From positions 930,001 to 994,000 of the forward strand of contig NZ_CP039143.1 in NCBI RefSeq assembly GCF_013343215.1: a stretch of 64,000 nt of DNA, written 5' to 3'. The DNA comes from Acinetobacter sp. 10FS3-1 (GTDB lineage: Bacteria > Pseudomonadota > Gammaproteobacteria > Pseudomonadales > Moraxellaceae). Positions within the stretch are counted from its first letter, which is position 1. Each line of letters begins with the position of its first letter. The translations under genes were made by a program, and so were the position numbers. The notes below the pieces were generated by a model. That model was not told the origin of the DNA, searched no databases, and worked only from the letters and a program-made list of their open reading frames with translations. Below, piece after piece: positions 38,652-48,788 of the stretch.

Positions 38652-39317
38652 TTAATCAACAGTAGACTGGAGTTTTTGATAACTCAAATTAATCTGCTGC
38701 AATTTATAATTTAACTCTTGGGGATGGATTCGACTTTCTTGTAATGTGGTAATCCATCGCATCTGACAGCGTTTTAAATGCTGGATATTCGAAGCATTTA
38801 AAATATGTTGAATTTGCTCTTTAGCCATTAAACCACAATGTTTTTGCAAACTATCCATCATCATATATTTCAGATCTTCAAATGAAAGTGCCTGTAGTTC
38901 AGGAAGGAAAATTTCAGCGCTTTTATTCAAGTTTTCTAAAGGGGCGATCGGGTCATCAGAAGTCGCCACTTCATTTATCGATAGAAGAGCATGATCATTA
39001 GCCACCCGGGAATGAGAAGGACTTAAAGGTCGGTAATGAATCTCCGATTCTGTCAAACCTACTTTTGTCCCGGCTTCTGGAAGAGTTCCGGTCTGATGTT
39101 GAGTGACAGCCTGCTTGTCGGCCGGCGTGATTAAGCCCATTTGACAGAGCTGCAGCAATAATTCAGGACGGGCAATATGCAGTCTGGAAGCTTCATTTAA
39201 GGAGTCAAAAGCTTCGCTACCGATTAACACTAATAGTTGGCGCTGACGTGCAGTGAGGGGAAGGGACCGATTCTGTAACACATCCATCCCACGTTGAGTC
39301 TTATTAAAAAGTAACAT
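38652..39317 (-). CDS. Hypothetical protein with possible N-terminal winged-helix-like segment
   Basis: A 221-residue soluble protein that I cannot assign. Residues 18-65 (LPLTARQRQLLVLIGSEAFD then RPELLLQLCQMGLI) have the spacing of a small helix-turn-helix domain. A polar, disordered middle follows (about 65-125). The C-terminal helical part ends with a long amphipathic segment that may form a coiled coil. It is transcribed alone, with an ExoX-like nuclease gene upstream in the same direction. A regulator role is inference only. Confidence 0.5.
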   Translation of the reverse strand: MLLFNKTQRGMDVLQNRSLPLTARQRQLLVLIGSEAFDSLNEASRLHIARPELLLQLCQMGLITPADKQAVTQHQTGTLPEAGTKVGLTESEIHYRPLSPSHSRVANDHALLSINEVATSDDPIAPLENLNKSAEIFLPELQALSFEDLKYMMMDSLQKHCGLMAKEQIQHILNASNIQHLKRCQMRWITTLQESRIHPQELNYKLQQINLSYQKLQSTVD

Positions 39318-39413
39318 CCTTGATCTATCTTCTGCTTAAATAAGCACCAGCATAGAAGGTGAAAATTACAATGATATTAAGGATATATTACGCTTTTAAG
39401 GATGAGCTGATGG

Positions 39414-40112
39414 TTATAAAGTCAGCACAGCTGCATTTTCCAGCGCTTTACGCAAATAAGGATCGAGTTCATCCTGGCGTAATAACCATTGCACATAGTC
39501 CGCTGGTAATTCCGCAATCGCTGTACCCCGATGCTTGCCAAAATTAATGCTGCGTGGAATACGGGCATCTTCTGAAGCGGCATATAGTTCTTCCAGACTG
39601 TTAATTTTCAGGTGATGCACAATATGCATCAGAATATTTGCGGTAAGAATGATATCCATATCTGCGCGATGCGCTTTACGAATCATCTCACGGGCCCGCT
39701 CACTACCTTTGGTAATCATATAAATGAGTGCGGAAATATTGTGTGCTTCTGCCTCTGGCCAGACCCGACGAGCAAGGGCAAGGGTACAAATAGCTTTAAT
39801 ATTGGATGAATCTACACCACATTTTTCCAGAGCACGAATATCGTAATCAATATTATGCCCGATAATATAAGTGGTTTCTGTTGGAAGCTCGAAGCTGCTG
39901 TAATGTGGCTGTCCATCCAGATCAGATTGTAAAATATGATGCACAGCCATCGCTGCAAAAGAAATTGGCTCATCACATGAATATAACTGATCAAACAGTC
40001 GGCTTTTATCCAGACTGAGTTTATGGTCTACAATCTCTACAGGCGCATAGGCGATTTCAATCGGTTGACCATTCAGGGTGTGGGTTTCAGTATCGAGAAT
40101 AATGGCCTGCAT
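39414..40112 (-). CDS. 3'-5' exonuclease of the DnaQ/ExoX family
   Basis: A DEDDh-type exonuclease, 232 residues. Motif I is LDTET (about residues 6-10), motif II is IGHNIDYDIRALE (about residue 86), and motif III has the catalytic His and Asp in HRADMD (about residue 146). The C-terminal INFGKHRGTAIAELPADYVQWLL segment matches the extra domain of exodeoxyribonuclease X, which acts on single-stranded or mismatched DNA. It could equally be a less specific DnaQ-like nuclease. A single-gene unit, divergent from the lipase-like gene. Confidence 0.75.
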   Translation of the reverse strand: MQAIILDTETHTLNGQPIEIAYAPVEIVDHKLSLDKSRLFDQLYSCDEPISFAAMAVHHILQSDLDGQPHYSSFELPTETTYIIGHNIDYDIRALEKCGVDSSNIKAICTLALARRVWPEAEAHNISALIYMITKGSERAREMIRKAHRADMDIILTANILMHIVHHLKINSLEELYAASEDARIPRSINFGKHRGTAIAELPADYVQWLLRQDELDPYLRKALENAAVLTL

Positions 40113-40444
40113 GTCGGAAATGTTCCTGAAAAGAGAGGAGAGTAAAATCTAACATTATTATTTTGCAACTGACAATCGAATTGCTTTATTTCTGTATTAA
40201 TTGCAAGCTTTTTAACTTATGACGACTATTTGTATGGTTCCGGAGAGGAGCAACTCTCTATTTTAAAGTTTGCTGATTTCAGCATAAATCTAAACTGGCG
40301 CGAATTTAATAGAAAAAATAACGCATTCTTTGCTTGATATTGTTTAGATAAGTTGGGAAATTATATGTGGTTTTATCGTTTGTTAAAGATAAAAACCAGA
40401 AAAACTCATTAGAGATGATAATAAATATGATAAGGATAAGATCG
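40113..40444. other. Divergent intergenic region
   Basis: About 330 bp between the ExoX-like gene and the lipase-like lipoprotein gene. The lipase reading frame is open as far as 40367, but that part lacks a ribosome site and would destroy the signal peptide. Otherwise I see only A/T-rich promoter-like sequence. Confidence 0.45.
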
Positions 40445-41692
40445 ATGAAACGTCAAGTATTGACCTGTGCTCTTCTCACATTAAGTGTAGCCTTAACTGC
40501 TTGTAACGATGATAGTGATAATGATCATTTTTACGAGTCCAAACCTGTTATTCCAGTAAATAATATCGTTAATCCAGTCGTGGCCACACCTGTAGCCTAC
40601 ACTCAGACAGATTTCTCCGGGATCGCTGACGAAAGTGTGATCATGACTTATAAGATGTTAGGAATTAATGGTAAGGAAACACAAGCTACTGCATTAGTTT
40701 TTACACCCGCGGGAACACCTCCAGCTACAGGCTGGCCAATTGTGGCATGGGCACATGGAACTACCGGTGTAGCTGATCAGTGTGCGCCGAGTCGCAAAGC
40801 GCTGAATGATTATATTAAAGCCATGATTGGCGGGTTTCTCCAAGCTGGCTATATTGTAGTAGCACCTGACTATGAAGGTTTAGGAGAGCCGAGTGGAAAA
40901 GAACTTCATCCTTTCTTGAATCTGAAAAGTGAAGCTTATTCTATTACTGATGCGGTGGTGGCTGTACGAAATTATTTAGGTTCACAAGCATCCAGTCAAT
41001 GGGTTGCTGTAGGGCATTCTCAAGGTGGCCAGGCAGCTTTAGGTGCTGCGCAATATGCAGCTCGTGCTTCTAAGATGACCTATAAAGGTACGGTAGCTTT
41101 AGCACCGGCTTCAAATTTCAATCTGATTTTGACAGGAGGTGAACAACAGGCAGGACAAGAAACAAATCTGGATAAAAAAATTGGAACTTTAGCGTCTTTA
41201 GATACCTTTACTGCACTGATTACTGCCGGTTTGCGTAACCCGAACCCGAATCTGCAATATAGCCAGATTTTTAAAATGCCAACCGATGAAATTGCGAAAA
41301 ATGCAGAAACTGATTGCTATGATGTATTAGGTCAGAAGTTTGGTAGAGCAATGTATGCTTATGCACAATCAAATAATAACTCAGTAAATAATTATCCTCG
41401 TACTCAAACTAACTTTATGAGTATTCCAGTCGTAAAGAACTTTTTGGAAAAAGATTCTCAGCCTTTACTTGTTAAAGTTTCTACGCCAGTGATTATTTAT
41501 CAGGGTTCAGCAGATAGTACCGTTCCTAAAGCAGCAACAGATGTTTTAGTAGCACTTGCCAAGCAGAAACAAACTTCAGTACGTTATATTACGGATGAGT
41601 CAAATGCGACTAAATGGGATCATAGTAGTGTCTATGCACTGAATATTCCTAGTATTATTTCAGATGTGAAATCTCTAATGCCAATTCAATAA
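40445..41692 (+). CDS. Secreted or lipid-anchored alpha/beta hydrolase (lipase-like)
   Basis: The 415-residue product starts with a lipoprotein signal peptide ending LTAC (Cys20), so it is probably lipid-anchored in the envelope. The mature part is an alpha/beta hydrolase with an oxyanion segment AWAHGTTG, the nucleophile elbow GHSQGGQA (Ser near residue 190), and a C-terminal half with YQGSADSTVP, where the catalytic Asp should be, and a His in WDHSS. This layout matches the secretory lipase (LIP) family and related esterases. AAGGA before the ATG at 40445 supports that start. Confidence 0.75.
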   Translation: MKRQVLTCALLTLSVALTACNDDSDNDHFYESKPVIPVNNIVNPVVATPVAYTQTDFSGIADESVIMTYKMLGINGKETQATALVFTPAGTPPATGWPIVAWAHGTTGVADQCAPSRKALNDYIKAMIGGFLQAGYIVVAPDYEGLGEPSGKELHPFLNLKSEAYSITDAVVAVRNYLGSQASSQWVAVGHSQGGQAALGAAQYAARASKMTYKGTVALAPASNFNLILTGGEQQAGQETNLDKKIGTLASLDTFTALITAGLRNPNPNLQYSQIFKMPTDEIAKNAETDCYDVLGQKFGRAMYAYAQSNNNSVNNYPRTQTNFMSIPVVKNFLEKDSQPLLVKVSTPVIIYQGSADSTVPKAATDVLVALAKQKQTSVRYITDESNATKWDHSSVYALNIPSIISDVKSLMPIQ

Positions 41693-41706
41693 CTTATTTT
41701 TATCTG

Positions 41707-41740
41707 AATGGCTCATGTTTTTTAGGTATGAGCCATTTTT
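41707..41740 (+). terminator. Intrinsic terminator after the lipase-like gene
   Basis: AATGGCTCAT pairs with ATGAGCCATT around a T-rich loop and is followed by TTTTT. It lies 15 nt after the stop. Confidence 0.85.
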
Positions 41741-41845
41741 ATTGCAAACTGCATAAAGTTCATGATCGAAAATATCAAACTTCATGCTACAATACGCGCC
41801 AATCTTAGCACGGCTTAAAAGCCCTAAATTAATAGGACCTCGCTA

Positions 41846-43099
41846 ATGTTTGCCAATATCTCTATTGCTGACTTTGATCCAGAATTAGCTCAAGCAATTT
41901 CGCAAGAAGATGCTCGTCAAGAAGCTCATATTGAGCTAATCGCTTCAGAAAACTACTGCTCACCAGCAGTTATGGAAGCACAAGGTTCAAAACTGACTAA
42001 CAAATATGCGGAAGGCTACCCAGGCAAACGCTACTATGGCGGTTGCGAATATGTAGACGTAATTGAACAATTGGCCATTGACCGTGCTAAAGAACTCTTT
42101 GGTGCTGATTATGCTAACGTACAGCCACATGCCGGCTCACAAGCCAACTCTGCGGTTTACCTTGCACTGCTTAACCCGGGCGACACCGTTTTGGGTATGA
42201 GCCTGGCTCACGGTGGTCACTTGACTCATGGTGCAAAAGTTAGCTTCTCTGGTAAAACATATAACGCGATTCAATACGGTTTAAACCCGGAAACTGGCGA
42301 AATCGATTACGAAGAAGTTGAACGTTTGGCGGTAGAACACAAACCACGCATGATCGTGGCGGGTTTCTCTGCATATAGCCAAATCGTGGACTGGCAGCGT
42401 TTCCGTGAAATCGCGGATAAAGTTGGCGCTTACCTGTTTGTTGACATGGCGCATGTTGCAGGTTTGGTTGCGGCTGGTGTTTACCCAAGCCCGGTACAAA
42501 TTGCTGACGTAACTACGACGACTACGCATAAAACACTTCGTGGCCCGCGCTCAGGTTTAATCCTTGCAAAAGCCAATGAAGAAATCGAGAAAAAACTACA
42601 ATCTGCGGTATTCCCGGGCAACCAAGGTGGTCCTTTAGTTCACGCGATAGCGGCTAAAGCGATCTGCTTTAAAGAAGCAATGGCACCTGAATACAAGGAA
42701 TATCAACAACAGGTTGTGGTAAATGCTAAAGCAATGGCTGAAGTATTAATCGCACGTGGTTATGATGTAGTATCTGGTGGTACTGAAAATCACCTCTTCT
42801 TGTTATCTTTAATCAAACAAGACATCACCGGTAAAGATGCTGATGCCTGGTTAGGTGCGGCTCACATTACTGTGAACAAAAACTCTGTACCAAACGATCC
42901 ACGTTCTCCATTCGTGACTTCAGGTATCCGTATTGGTACACCTGCAGTAACCACTCGTGGTTTCGGTGAAGCAGAAGTTCGTGACCTGGCTGGCTGGATT
43001 GCAGATATCCTGGACAGCAAAGGTGACGAGGCTGTGATTAATACAGTGAAAGAAAAAGTTGCAGCTGTTTGCGCGAAATTCCCTGTTTACGCAAAATAA
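41846..43099 (+). CDS. glyA: Serine hydroxymethyltransferase
   Basis: A PLP enzyme that interconverts serine and glycine with tetrahydrofolate, feeding one-carbon metabolism. The 417-residue protein is of standard length. It shows the N-terminal [26 protein letters not shown] near residue 99, and the PLP lysine in [15 protein letters not shown] (about residue 229). AGGACC precedes the ATG with suitable spacing. A strong terminator closes it, so it is monocistronic here. Confidence 0.97.
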   Translation: MFANISIADFDPELAQAISQEDARQEAHIELIASENYCSPAVMEAQGSKLTNKYAEGYPGKRYYGGCEYVDVIEQLAIDRAKELFGADYANVQPHAGSQANSAVYLALLNPGDTVLGMSLAHGGHLTHGAKVSFSGKTYNAIQYGLNPETGEIDYEEVERLAVEHKPRMIVAGFSAYSQIVDWQRFREIADKVGAYLFVDMAHVAGLVAAGVYPSPVQIADVTTTTTHKTLRGPRSGLILAKANEEIEKKLQSAVFPGNQGGPLVHAIAAKAICFKEAMAPEYKEYQQQVVVNAKAMAEVLIARGYDVVSGGTENHLFLLSLIKQDITGKDADAWLGAAHITVNKNSVPNDPRSPFVTSGIRIGTPAVTTRGFGEAEVRDLAGWIADILDSKGDEAVINTVKEKVAAVCAKFPVYAK

Positions 43100-43111
43100 G
43101 TCTGACTTGAG

Positions 43112-43143
43112 AAAAGCCCCCCTTCTCAAGGGGGCTTTTTTTA
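43112..43143 (+). terminator. Intrinsic terminator after glyA
   Basis: AAAAGCCCCC pairs with GGGGGCTTTT around CTTCTCAA, followed by additional T residues. The stem is GC rich and the T tract has seven residues. Confidence 0.92.
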
Positions 43144-43402
43144 TTAGGGAAAATTTTTTATTTCCTGTATCTTTTAAACGTGATTGGACTTTCCTTTTTC
43201 TGAAGAATTCAACCTGCTACTAGGGAAGTGGCTGCAAGCTTTTAATCCGGTGATTTAAAAAATGCTCGAGACGACATAATTATGCTTGTTATGTGGTCCT
43301 GAACTTGATAGATATATTTCAAATCACTATTAAAAAAATCGTTGAATATATTTTTTTCAATTTTATAGATTCTTCACTTATTTGTTTAACAAGGTAATTA
43401 AG
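43144..43402. other. Intergenic region upstream of rnk
   Basis: About 260 bp with no supported gene. A/T-rich promoter-like sequence increases toward rnk. Confidence 0.4.
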
Positions 43403-43807
43403 ATGGATAAACCAGTGATTATAATATCTGAACAGGACCTGCATCGTCTGGAAACGATGCTGGATAATCAGATGAAGCTTAGCGAGACCATGATGTCGCT
43501 GGAAGATGAACTGGCACGTGCAGAAGTCATGAAGCCGGATGAGATTCCAAGCAATATCGTTACGATGCATGCTCGCGTATTATTGACGATTGCACCATCT
43601 ACCGAGTCTGTAGAAATTACCTTGGTTTACCCGCACGAGTTCAAAGGTGAAAAAGGTCAGCTTAATGTGGTTGCCCCTGTAGGAACTGCGATTTTAGGTT
43701 TGGCAGAAGGGCAGACCATTGAATGGCCACAGCCGGACGGTCATATGATGAAAGTGAAAATTGAAAAAGTGCTGTATCAGCCAGAACGCGAAGGCGATTT
43801 TTTATAA
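43403..43807 (+). CDS. rnk: Regulator of nucleoside diphosphate kinase (GreA/GreB C-terminal family)
   Basis: Rnk binds RNA polymerase near the secondary channel and affects nucleoside diphosphate kinase levels. The 134-residue protein has a short N-terminal coiled coil (ISEQDLHRLETMLDNQ, about residues 7-22) and a C-terminal FKBP-like fold shared with GreA, including PVGTAILGLAEGQTIEW (about residue 90). The N-terminal coil is shorter than in Gre factors, as expected for Rnk. The ATG at 43403 follows AAGGT. A TTG at 43382 is in frame but unlikely. Confidence 0.85.
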   Translation: MDKPVIIISEQDLHRLETMLDNQMKLSETMMSLEDELARAEVMKPDEIPSNIVTMHARVLLTIAPSTESVEITLVYPHEFKGEKGQLNVVAPVGTAILGLAEGQTIEWPQPDGHMMKVKIEKVLYQPEREGDFL

Positions 43808-43828
43808 TTCTGGATGGATTGCAGAAAG

Positions 43829-43852
43829 AGCCATAGTGATATGGCTTTTTTA
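43829..43852 (+). terminator. Intrinsic terminator after rnk
   Basis: AGCCATA at 43829-43835 and TATGGCT at 43840-43846 form a 7-bp stem with a GTGA loop, followed by six T residues. Confidence 0.85.
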
Positions 43853-44103
43853 TAACAGTTTTATTCTTTTAGAGAGAAAAAGCCTTGGTTTTGATGCAGT
43901 TAAAACATATTTTTTACTTTGCTGACGATAAGTAGACGCGCTGCGCCAGCTTGATAAGACCATAATAAAATAAAGATAAAACATGAATTTAGTTAAAGCG
44001 CTGTAACGAATTTCTGGATAAATAAACACAATTCTGCTTCTTTCTTTGTTACATTCAATATATCCCCCTATACCCATTGTTAAGAAAGGATAGACCTACG
44101 CTC

Positions 44104-44895
44104 ATGTCTAGATTTGAAGCTTTACCAGCCTTGACTGACATGCCGATTGATCCTGCTCAGGTGCTGAAGATCAAGCGTAATGAACTTGTACCTCTTCTGA
44201 ATGATCAGTATAAATTGAATCATTATGCAGAGCCGCTCATCCAGGCCCAATCTGTTTTATTAAATGGTGTTGATCCTCATTTAACCCGGCAACTGAGCCA
44301 AACCATTGAGCAGTTGATTCAGATGCTCTCTGAGTCAAAAAAATATCTGAAAAAGCGTAAATTTAATGCCCTGCAAAAATGGTTGGGGATGGATCTGGAT
44401 TATGGTTCCAGTCAGATTGAATATTATAAAAAACTGGATGCCTTGCTGGATCAAGCCGCTCATTTGAGTACCAAGCTACAGGTCGAGATTCAGAAATCTC
44501 AGGCGCGTTTTCAGCAGTTGCTGGGTTTGCGTGAACAGATGGCCAGACATATTCTGGCAGCAGAAGAGTTTTTGTCAGAATATCCGCAGTTTGTGCAGAA
44601 CCAGCATCCTCTGGATAATTTTTCAGAACGGCTTTCTAAAAAAGTGCATACTTTGCGTACGCTGCAAAGTAGTAATGATATTGCCATTACCCAGATGCAG
44701 CTTTCCCAGCAGCTGTCTTATACTTTGCTAGACCGGTTTAAGGAAGCACAGCAGGTGCTGATCCCGGCCTGGCAATATCATGTCAAACAAAGCCAGATGA
44801 AACACTCGACAAGCGATCTGGAAAAACTTGATAATAGCCGCAACCGGCTGATTAAAACGTTAAGAAAGTCACTCGAGAAGCCCTCGGATACATAA
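44104..44895 (+). CDS. TelA-associated helical protein
   Basis: A 263-residue helical soluble protein without a signal peptide. Its end resembles the TelA protein encoded next. The segment TLLDRFKEAQQVLIPAWQYHV (about residues 215-235) parallels MLVDKFYAIKNITLPAW in TelA. A basic stretch, KKYLKKRKFNALQKWLG, is also shared in style with the TelA KRKSSGFLGN region. I therefore regard it as a shortened TelA-like paralog. The ATG at 44104 is preceded by AAGGA at a long distance, and an upstream in-frame start at 44077 exists. It is the first gene of a three-gene operon. Confidence 0.6.
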   Translation: MSRFEALPALTDMPIDPAQVLKIKRNELVPLLNDQYKLNHYAEPLIQAQSVLLNGVDPHLTRQLSQTIEQLIQMLSESKKYLKKRKFNALQKWLGMDLDYGSSQIEYYKKLDALLDQAAHLSTKLQVEIQKSQARFQQLLGLREQMARHILAAEEFLSEYPQFVQNQHPLDNFSERLSKKVHTLRTLQSSNDIAITQMQLSQQLSYTLLDRFKEAQQVLIPAWQYHVKQSQMKHSTSDLEKLDNSRNRLIKTLRKSLEKPSDT

Positions 44896-44911
44896 CAATA
44901 TAAGGTGAACC

Positions 44912-46045
44912 ATGACCAAATCTGATGTAGTAAATTTACCTGCCGAAAGCTCTACTGAACTGGCCGAAGAAAAATTTCAGCAAATGAATCTCAGAGAGCT
45001 CGGCTTGCAGCCTGCAGACTTTCAGGAAGTTTTGGCAGTACGTAAAGAGCTGCAGCAAATGAGTCATAACACTGTGGCTGAATATGGCAAGAATATTGCC
45101 AGTAAAACCTCGAGCTATACCGATGAGCTGCTGAATCTGGTGCAAAATAAAGACCTAGATGCAACTGGCCAAAAGCTGAATCAGGTCGTACAAGTGGCGC
45201 AGCAGCTCAATACCAGCAGCATTTTAAATAAAAGAAAAAGTTCAGGTTTTCTGGGCAATATCATCAACAAATTTAAAGGGGTGAAAGGTAATTTTGATAC
45301 CCATTTCAATACTACCAAAGAACAGATTGATGTTTTGGTCAAGGAGATTGAAACCTCTCAGTCTGGCCTGAAAGCACGCGTTGATACGCTGGATAAAATG
45401 TTTGATGGCGTGCAGGATGAATATAAACAGCTGGGGATTCATATTGCAGCCGGGCGTTTACGTGAACAGGAGTTGCAGCAGGAAATCGCGCAACTGACTG
45501 CATTAGAACAGGATCAGAACACCACCCAGAAGATTTATGACCTGAATCATCTGGCCAATAATCTGGAAAAACGCATCAGTGATTTACAGGTCCTGCAACA
45601 GTCTGCCATGCAAACCTTGCCGATGATCCGGATTATCCAGTCCAATAACCTGATGCTGGTAGATAAATTTTACGCCATTAAAAATATTACCTTGCCAGCC
45701 TGGAAAAACCAGATCAGTCTGGCCATCTCCTTGAATGAGCAAAAAAACAGTGTGCAGCTGGCCAATACCATTGATGATGCGACCAATGAACTGTTACGCC
45801 GTAATGCTGACCTGTTGCACCAGAACTCAGTGGATACCGCAAAAGCCAATCAGCGCTCAGTGATTGATATTGAAACGCTTGAACATGTGCAAAACACCCT
45901 CATTAAAACTGTGAATGATGTGATTCAGATTCAACAGGAAGGTGTACAGAAACGCAACGAAGCTACGCTGCGTTTAAAGGCGTTACAGGATAATCTGAAT
46001 CAATTGGTGATTGAATCAAGTAGCAGCGGATCAAAGTCTGACTAA
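44912..46045 (+). CDS. Toxic anion resistance protein TelA
   Basis: A cytoplasmic, almost entirely helical protein of the TelA/KlaA family, linked to tellurite and envelope-stress resistance in other bacteria. The 377 residues carry FLGNIINKFKGVKGNFDTHF (split around residue 115), the QIDVLVKEIE coiled-coil start, IRIIQSNNLMLVDKF (about residue 235), and TLPAWKNQISLA, a hallmark of the family. It is 16 bp after the TelA-like gene and 37 bp before a membrane protein gene. AAGGTGA precedes the ATG. Confidence 0.85.
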   Translation: MTKSDVVNLPAESSTELAEEKFQQMNLRELGLQPADFQEVLAVRKELQQMSHNTVAEYGKNIASKTSSYTDELLNLVQNKDLDATGQKLNQVVQVAQQLNTSSILNKRKSSGFLGNIINKFKGVKGNFDTHFNTTKEQIDVLVKEIETSQSGLKARVDTLDKMFDGVQDEYKQLGIHIAAGRLREQELQQEIAQLTALEQDQNTTQKIYDLNHLANNLEKRISDLQVLQQSAMQTLPMIRIIQSNNLMLVDKFYAIKNITLPAWKNQISLAISLNEQKNSVQLANTIDDATNELLRRNADLLHQNSVDTAKANQRSVIDIETLEHVQNTLIKTVNDVIQIQQEGVQKRNEATLRLKALQDNLNQLVIESSSSGSKSD

Positions 46046-46082
46046 AACAGATGTGAGGCTTTGATCTATGAAGGAGTAGAGC

Positions 46083-47000
46083 TTGCCTCCCGTAGAAGAC
46101 TATGTGCTAAAACCTCGTGACATCCAGCAAGGGGTAGTGGCTTTAAAAAAGCGTCAACGTAATTTGATGCTGTTAGCGCTAACCAGCTCGACTATATTTA
46201 TCGCCTCGGTGGTTGGCCTGTTCTTTCAGCAAGAACTGGTTTATGGCTTTTTTGGTCTGACTACCCAGATTCAGCAATTGCATTTACCAGTCAGTGTAGA
46301 TGCCAATTTAGCAAGTATTGGCGATAGCCCGGATTATTTTTTTAGTCTGCTGAGCTGGTTTGGCTGGCTGATTCTCAAAACTTTTGCTTCCTTTATTGGC
46401 GCATTTTTTGTGATCGGTTTGCTCAAAAAGTTCCGTTTCTTTTTTGTGCGTTTCCAGTCCTTTGTGCTGAAGTTTGTGGGCTGGCTGATTGCTTTTATTC
46501 TGATCTGGTCAGGTCTGAGTTATTGGCAGCATGACCTGAAAAGTGATCGTGCTGATGCCTATAAGCAGGTGGTCTATTACGATAGCAATCTTAATGACAG
46601 TGAAATTGCACGTTATCTTACAGATGCCGATATTGCAGGCCCAGTAAAATCTTATTTACTTGCCCAAACTGCACTATTGCATAAACCCGTAGATTTGTCG
46701 GCGGCCAAACCCTATGTGTTGAATCTGGTTGAGGCAGAAAAGCAGGATGCCAAATTTGAGCAATATGGTTTTAAACCCGAGCAAATCTGGACCATGCAAC
46801 AGCAGGTTTATGGCAAAAGTCTGACACCGCTGGCAAAAAGTGTGTCTACTCAGGTACAGCAGGCCGAGCAGTTGAGTCAATTTGCTCATATCGTTATTAT
46901 TGCGGTTGCGATTTTATCCGCCATATTGAGCCTGATTTTATTTTTTTTGGCCCATCTCATCAAAAACCGTTCCTTAAAGATTGAACAGCGAATGTTCTAA
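46083..47000 (+). CDS. Integral membrane protein of the TelA operon
   Basis: The third gene of the TelA operon, not otherwise recognised. The 305-residue protein has transmembrane segments at about 27-48, 87-112, 128-148 and 275-298, and a large hydrophilic domain of about 120 residues between the third and fourth that probably faces the periplasm. The start is a TTG at 46083, chosen because AAGGAG at 46071-46076 stands 6 nt before it and no ATG fits. It may anchor the soluble TelA proteins to the membrane. That is inference from the operon. Confidence 0.6.
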   Translation: MPPVEDYVLKPRDIQQGVVALKKRQRNLMLLALTSSTIFIASVVGLFFQQELVYGFFGLTTQIQQLHLPVSVDANLASIGDSPDYFFSLLSWFGWLILKTFASFIGAFFVIGLLKKFRFFFVRFQSFVLKFVGWLIAFILIWSGLSYWQHDLKSDRADAYKQVVYYDSNLNDSEIARYLTDADIAGPVKSYLLAQTALLHKPVDLSAAKPYVLNLVEAEKQDAKFEQYGFKPEQIWTMQQQVYGKSLTPLAKSVSTQVQQAEQLSQFAHIVIIAVAILSAILSLILFFLAHLIKNRSLKIEQRMF

Positions 47001-47002
47001 AT

Positions 47003-47033
47003 AAAAAATGCGTCGTATCAGGCGCATTTTTGT
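47003..47033 (+). terminator. Intrinsic terminator after the TelA operon
   Basis: AAAATGCG and CGCATTTT form an 8-bp stem around a 9-nt loop and are followed by T-rich sequence. It lies at the end of the three-gene operon. Confidence 0.78.
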
Positions 47034-47215
47034 CTTTTTATTGAGAGTGAATCATGCGAAACCTAGAACTTCCATACTCAACTGAAAGAACGTATCCTGA
47101 TATTTTGATCTAAAAAAACGATCATTAATATAAAAACAAACTGTTTCTTCTGTTTTGTTATTTGACTTAAAATAGCGTCATTAAATAAAGATTTACTCCC
47201 TTGGAGATGTTAGCA

Positions 47216-48781
47216 ATGTTGGATCAAAATACTTCCGCCCAACTCAAAACCTTACTTGAACGCCTTGAAGCACCTATTGAGCTGGTGGCCACTTTAGATC
47301 AATCAGATAAATCTGCCAAAATCAAAGAACTGGTGGAAGAAGTCGCAGCTCTGTCTGATCGGGTGACTGCCCGTTTTGATGGTCAGAACAAGCGGGTACC
47401 CAGCTTTGGAATTGCCAAAGCCGGTGAACAGCCACGGGTGTTCTTTGCAGGTTTGCCAATGGGCCATGAGTTTACTTCCCTGATTCTGGCATTGTTACAA
47501 ACCTCGGGTTATGCCCCGAAAGTCTCTGATGAGGTGCTGGCTAATATTAAAAGCCTGAATATCCAGTCTGACTTCGATGTCTTTGTCTCTTTAAGCTGCC
47601 ATAACTGTCCGGATGTGGTGCAGGCACTCAACCTGATTGCCATCTATAACCCGGGTACCACTGCCACCATGATTGATGGAGCCTTCTTCCAGGATGAAGT
47701 GGAAGAGCGCAAAATTATGGCAGTGCCGATGGTCTTCCAGGACAACAATCATATCGGTCAGGGTCGTATGACGCTGGAAGAAATCATTGCCAAACTGGAT
47801 AGCAATGCAGCAGCCAAAGATGCAGAAAAACTGAATGCCAAACAAGCCTTTGATGTACTGGTGATTGGTGGAGGACCTGCGGGGAATACTGCCGCAATTT
47901 ATGCTGCCCGTAAAGGCATTCGTACCGGGATCGTGGCTGAACGCATGGGCGGTCAGGTCATGGATACTATGGACATTGAAAACTTTACCTCTGTCCAGAA
48001 AACCCAAGGTCCCAAGTTTGCGGCAGAAATGGAAGCCCATGTACGTGAATACGATGTGGACATCATGAACCTGCAGCGTGTCTCTGCGATTAAAGGTGCC
48101 GATGAAACCTCTAATGGTCTGGTAGAAGTCACCCTTGAAAATGGTGCAAAACTTGCCTCAAAAACTGTGGTGCTATCCACAGGGGCACGCTGGAGAGAGA
48201 TGAATGTTCCGGGAGAGCAGGAATACAAGACCCGTGGTGTGGCGTACTGTCCGCACTGTGATGGCCCCCTGTTTAAAGGCAAACGTGTTGCCGTGATTGG
48301 TGGCGGTAACTCGGGTGTGGAAGCAGCGATTGATCTGGCAGGTCTGGTTGAGCATGTCACCCTGATTGAGTTCGATACCAAACTGCGTGCTGACCAGGTC
48401 TTGCAGGACAAGCTGAACAGTCTGGCAAATACCAGCGTTATCAAGAATGCGCTGTCTACTGAAGTGCTGGGAGACGGTTCACAGGTCACCGGCCTGAAAT
48501 ACAAGGACCGTGCTACAGATGAAGAGCATGTCGTTGAACTGGCGGGCATCTTCGTACAGATTGGTTTGCTGCCAAATACCGACTTTTTGAAAGGCAGCAA
48601 AGTCGAGCTAAGCAACCGCGGTGAGATTGTGATCAATGAGCGCAATGAAACCAGCATGAAAGGTGTATTTGCTGCGGGTGACTGTACCACTGTTCCCTAC
48701 AAGCAGATTATCATTGCCACTGGTGAAGGTGCAAAAGCCTCGCTGTCTGCTTTCGATTACATGATACGCTCAGGACAATAA
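47216..48781 (+). CDS. ahpF: Alkyl hydroperoxide reductase subunit F
   Basis: An NADH-dependent flavoprotein that reduces the peroxiredoxin AhpC. The 521-residue protein has an N-terminal double thioredoxin fold with the redox pair in LSCHNCPDV (about residue 130), an FAD loop [17 protein letters not shown] near residue 215, and the C-terminal thioredoxin-reductase active site CPHCDGP (about residue 345). I chose the ATG at 47216, 9 nt after GGAG. No ahpC gene lies nearby. Three tandem hairpins follow the stop. Confidence 0.93.
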   Translation: MLDQNTSAQLKTLLERLEAPIELVATLDQSDKSAKIKELVEEVAALSDRVTARFDGQNKRVPSFGIAKAGEQPRVFFAGLPMGHEFTSLILALLQTSGYAPKVSDEVLANIKSLNIQSDFDVFVSLSCHNCPDVVQALNLIAIYNPGTTATMIDGAFFQDEVEERKIMAVPMVFQDNNHIGQGRMTLEEIIAKLDSNAAAKDAEKLNAKQAFDVLVIGGGPAGNTAAIYAARKGIRTGIVAERMGGQVMDTMDIENFTSVQKTQGPKFAAEMEAHVREYDVDIMNLQRVSAIKGADETSNGLVEVTLENGAKLASKTVVLSTGARWREMNVPGEQEYKTRGVAYCPHCDGPLFKGKRVAVIGGGNSGVEAAIDLAGLVEHVTLIEFDTKLRADQVLQDKLNSLANTSVIKNALSTEVLGDGSQVTGLKYKDRATDEEHVVELAGIFVQIGLLPNTDFLKGSKVELSNRGEIVINERNETSMKGVFAAGDCTTVPYKQIIIATGEGAKASLSAFDYMIRSGQ

Positions 48782-48788
48782 AGAAAAT

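Noticed and set aside
47953..48690. 245-codon open frame opposite ahpF
   Set aside because: Antisense shadow of ahpF with biased Ser/Thr/Pro composition and no ribosome site.
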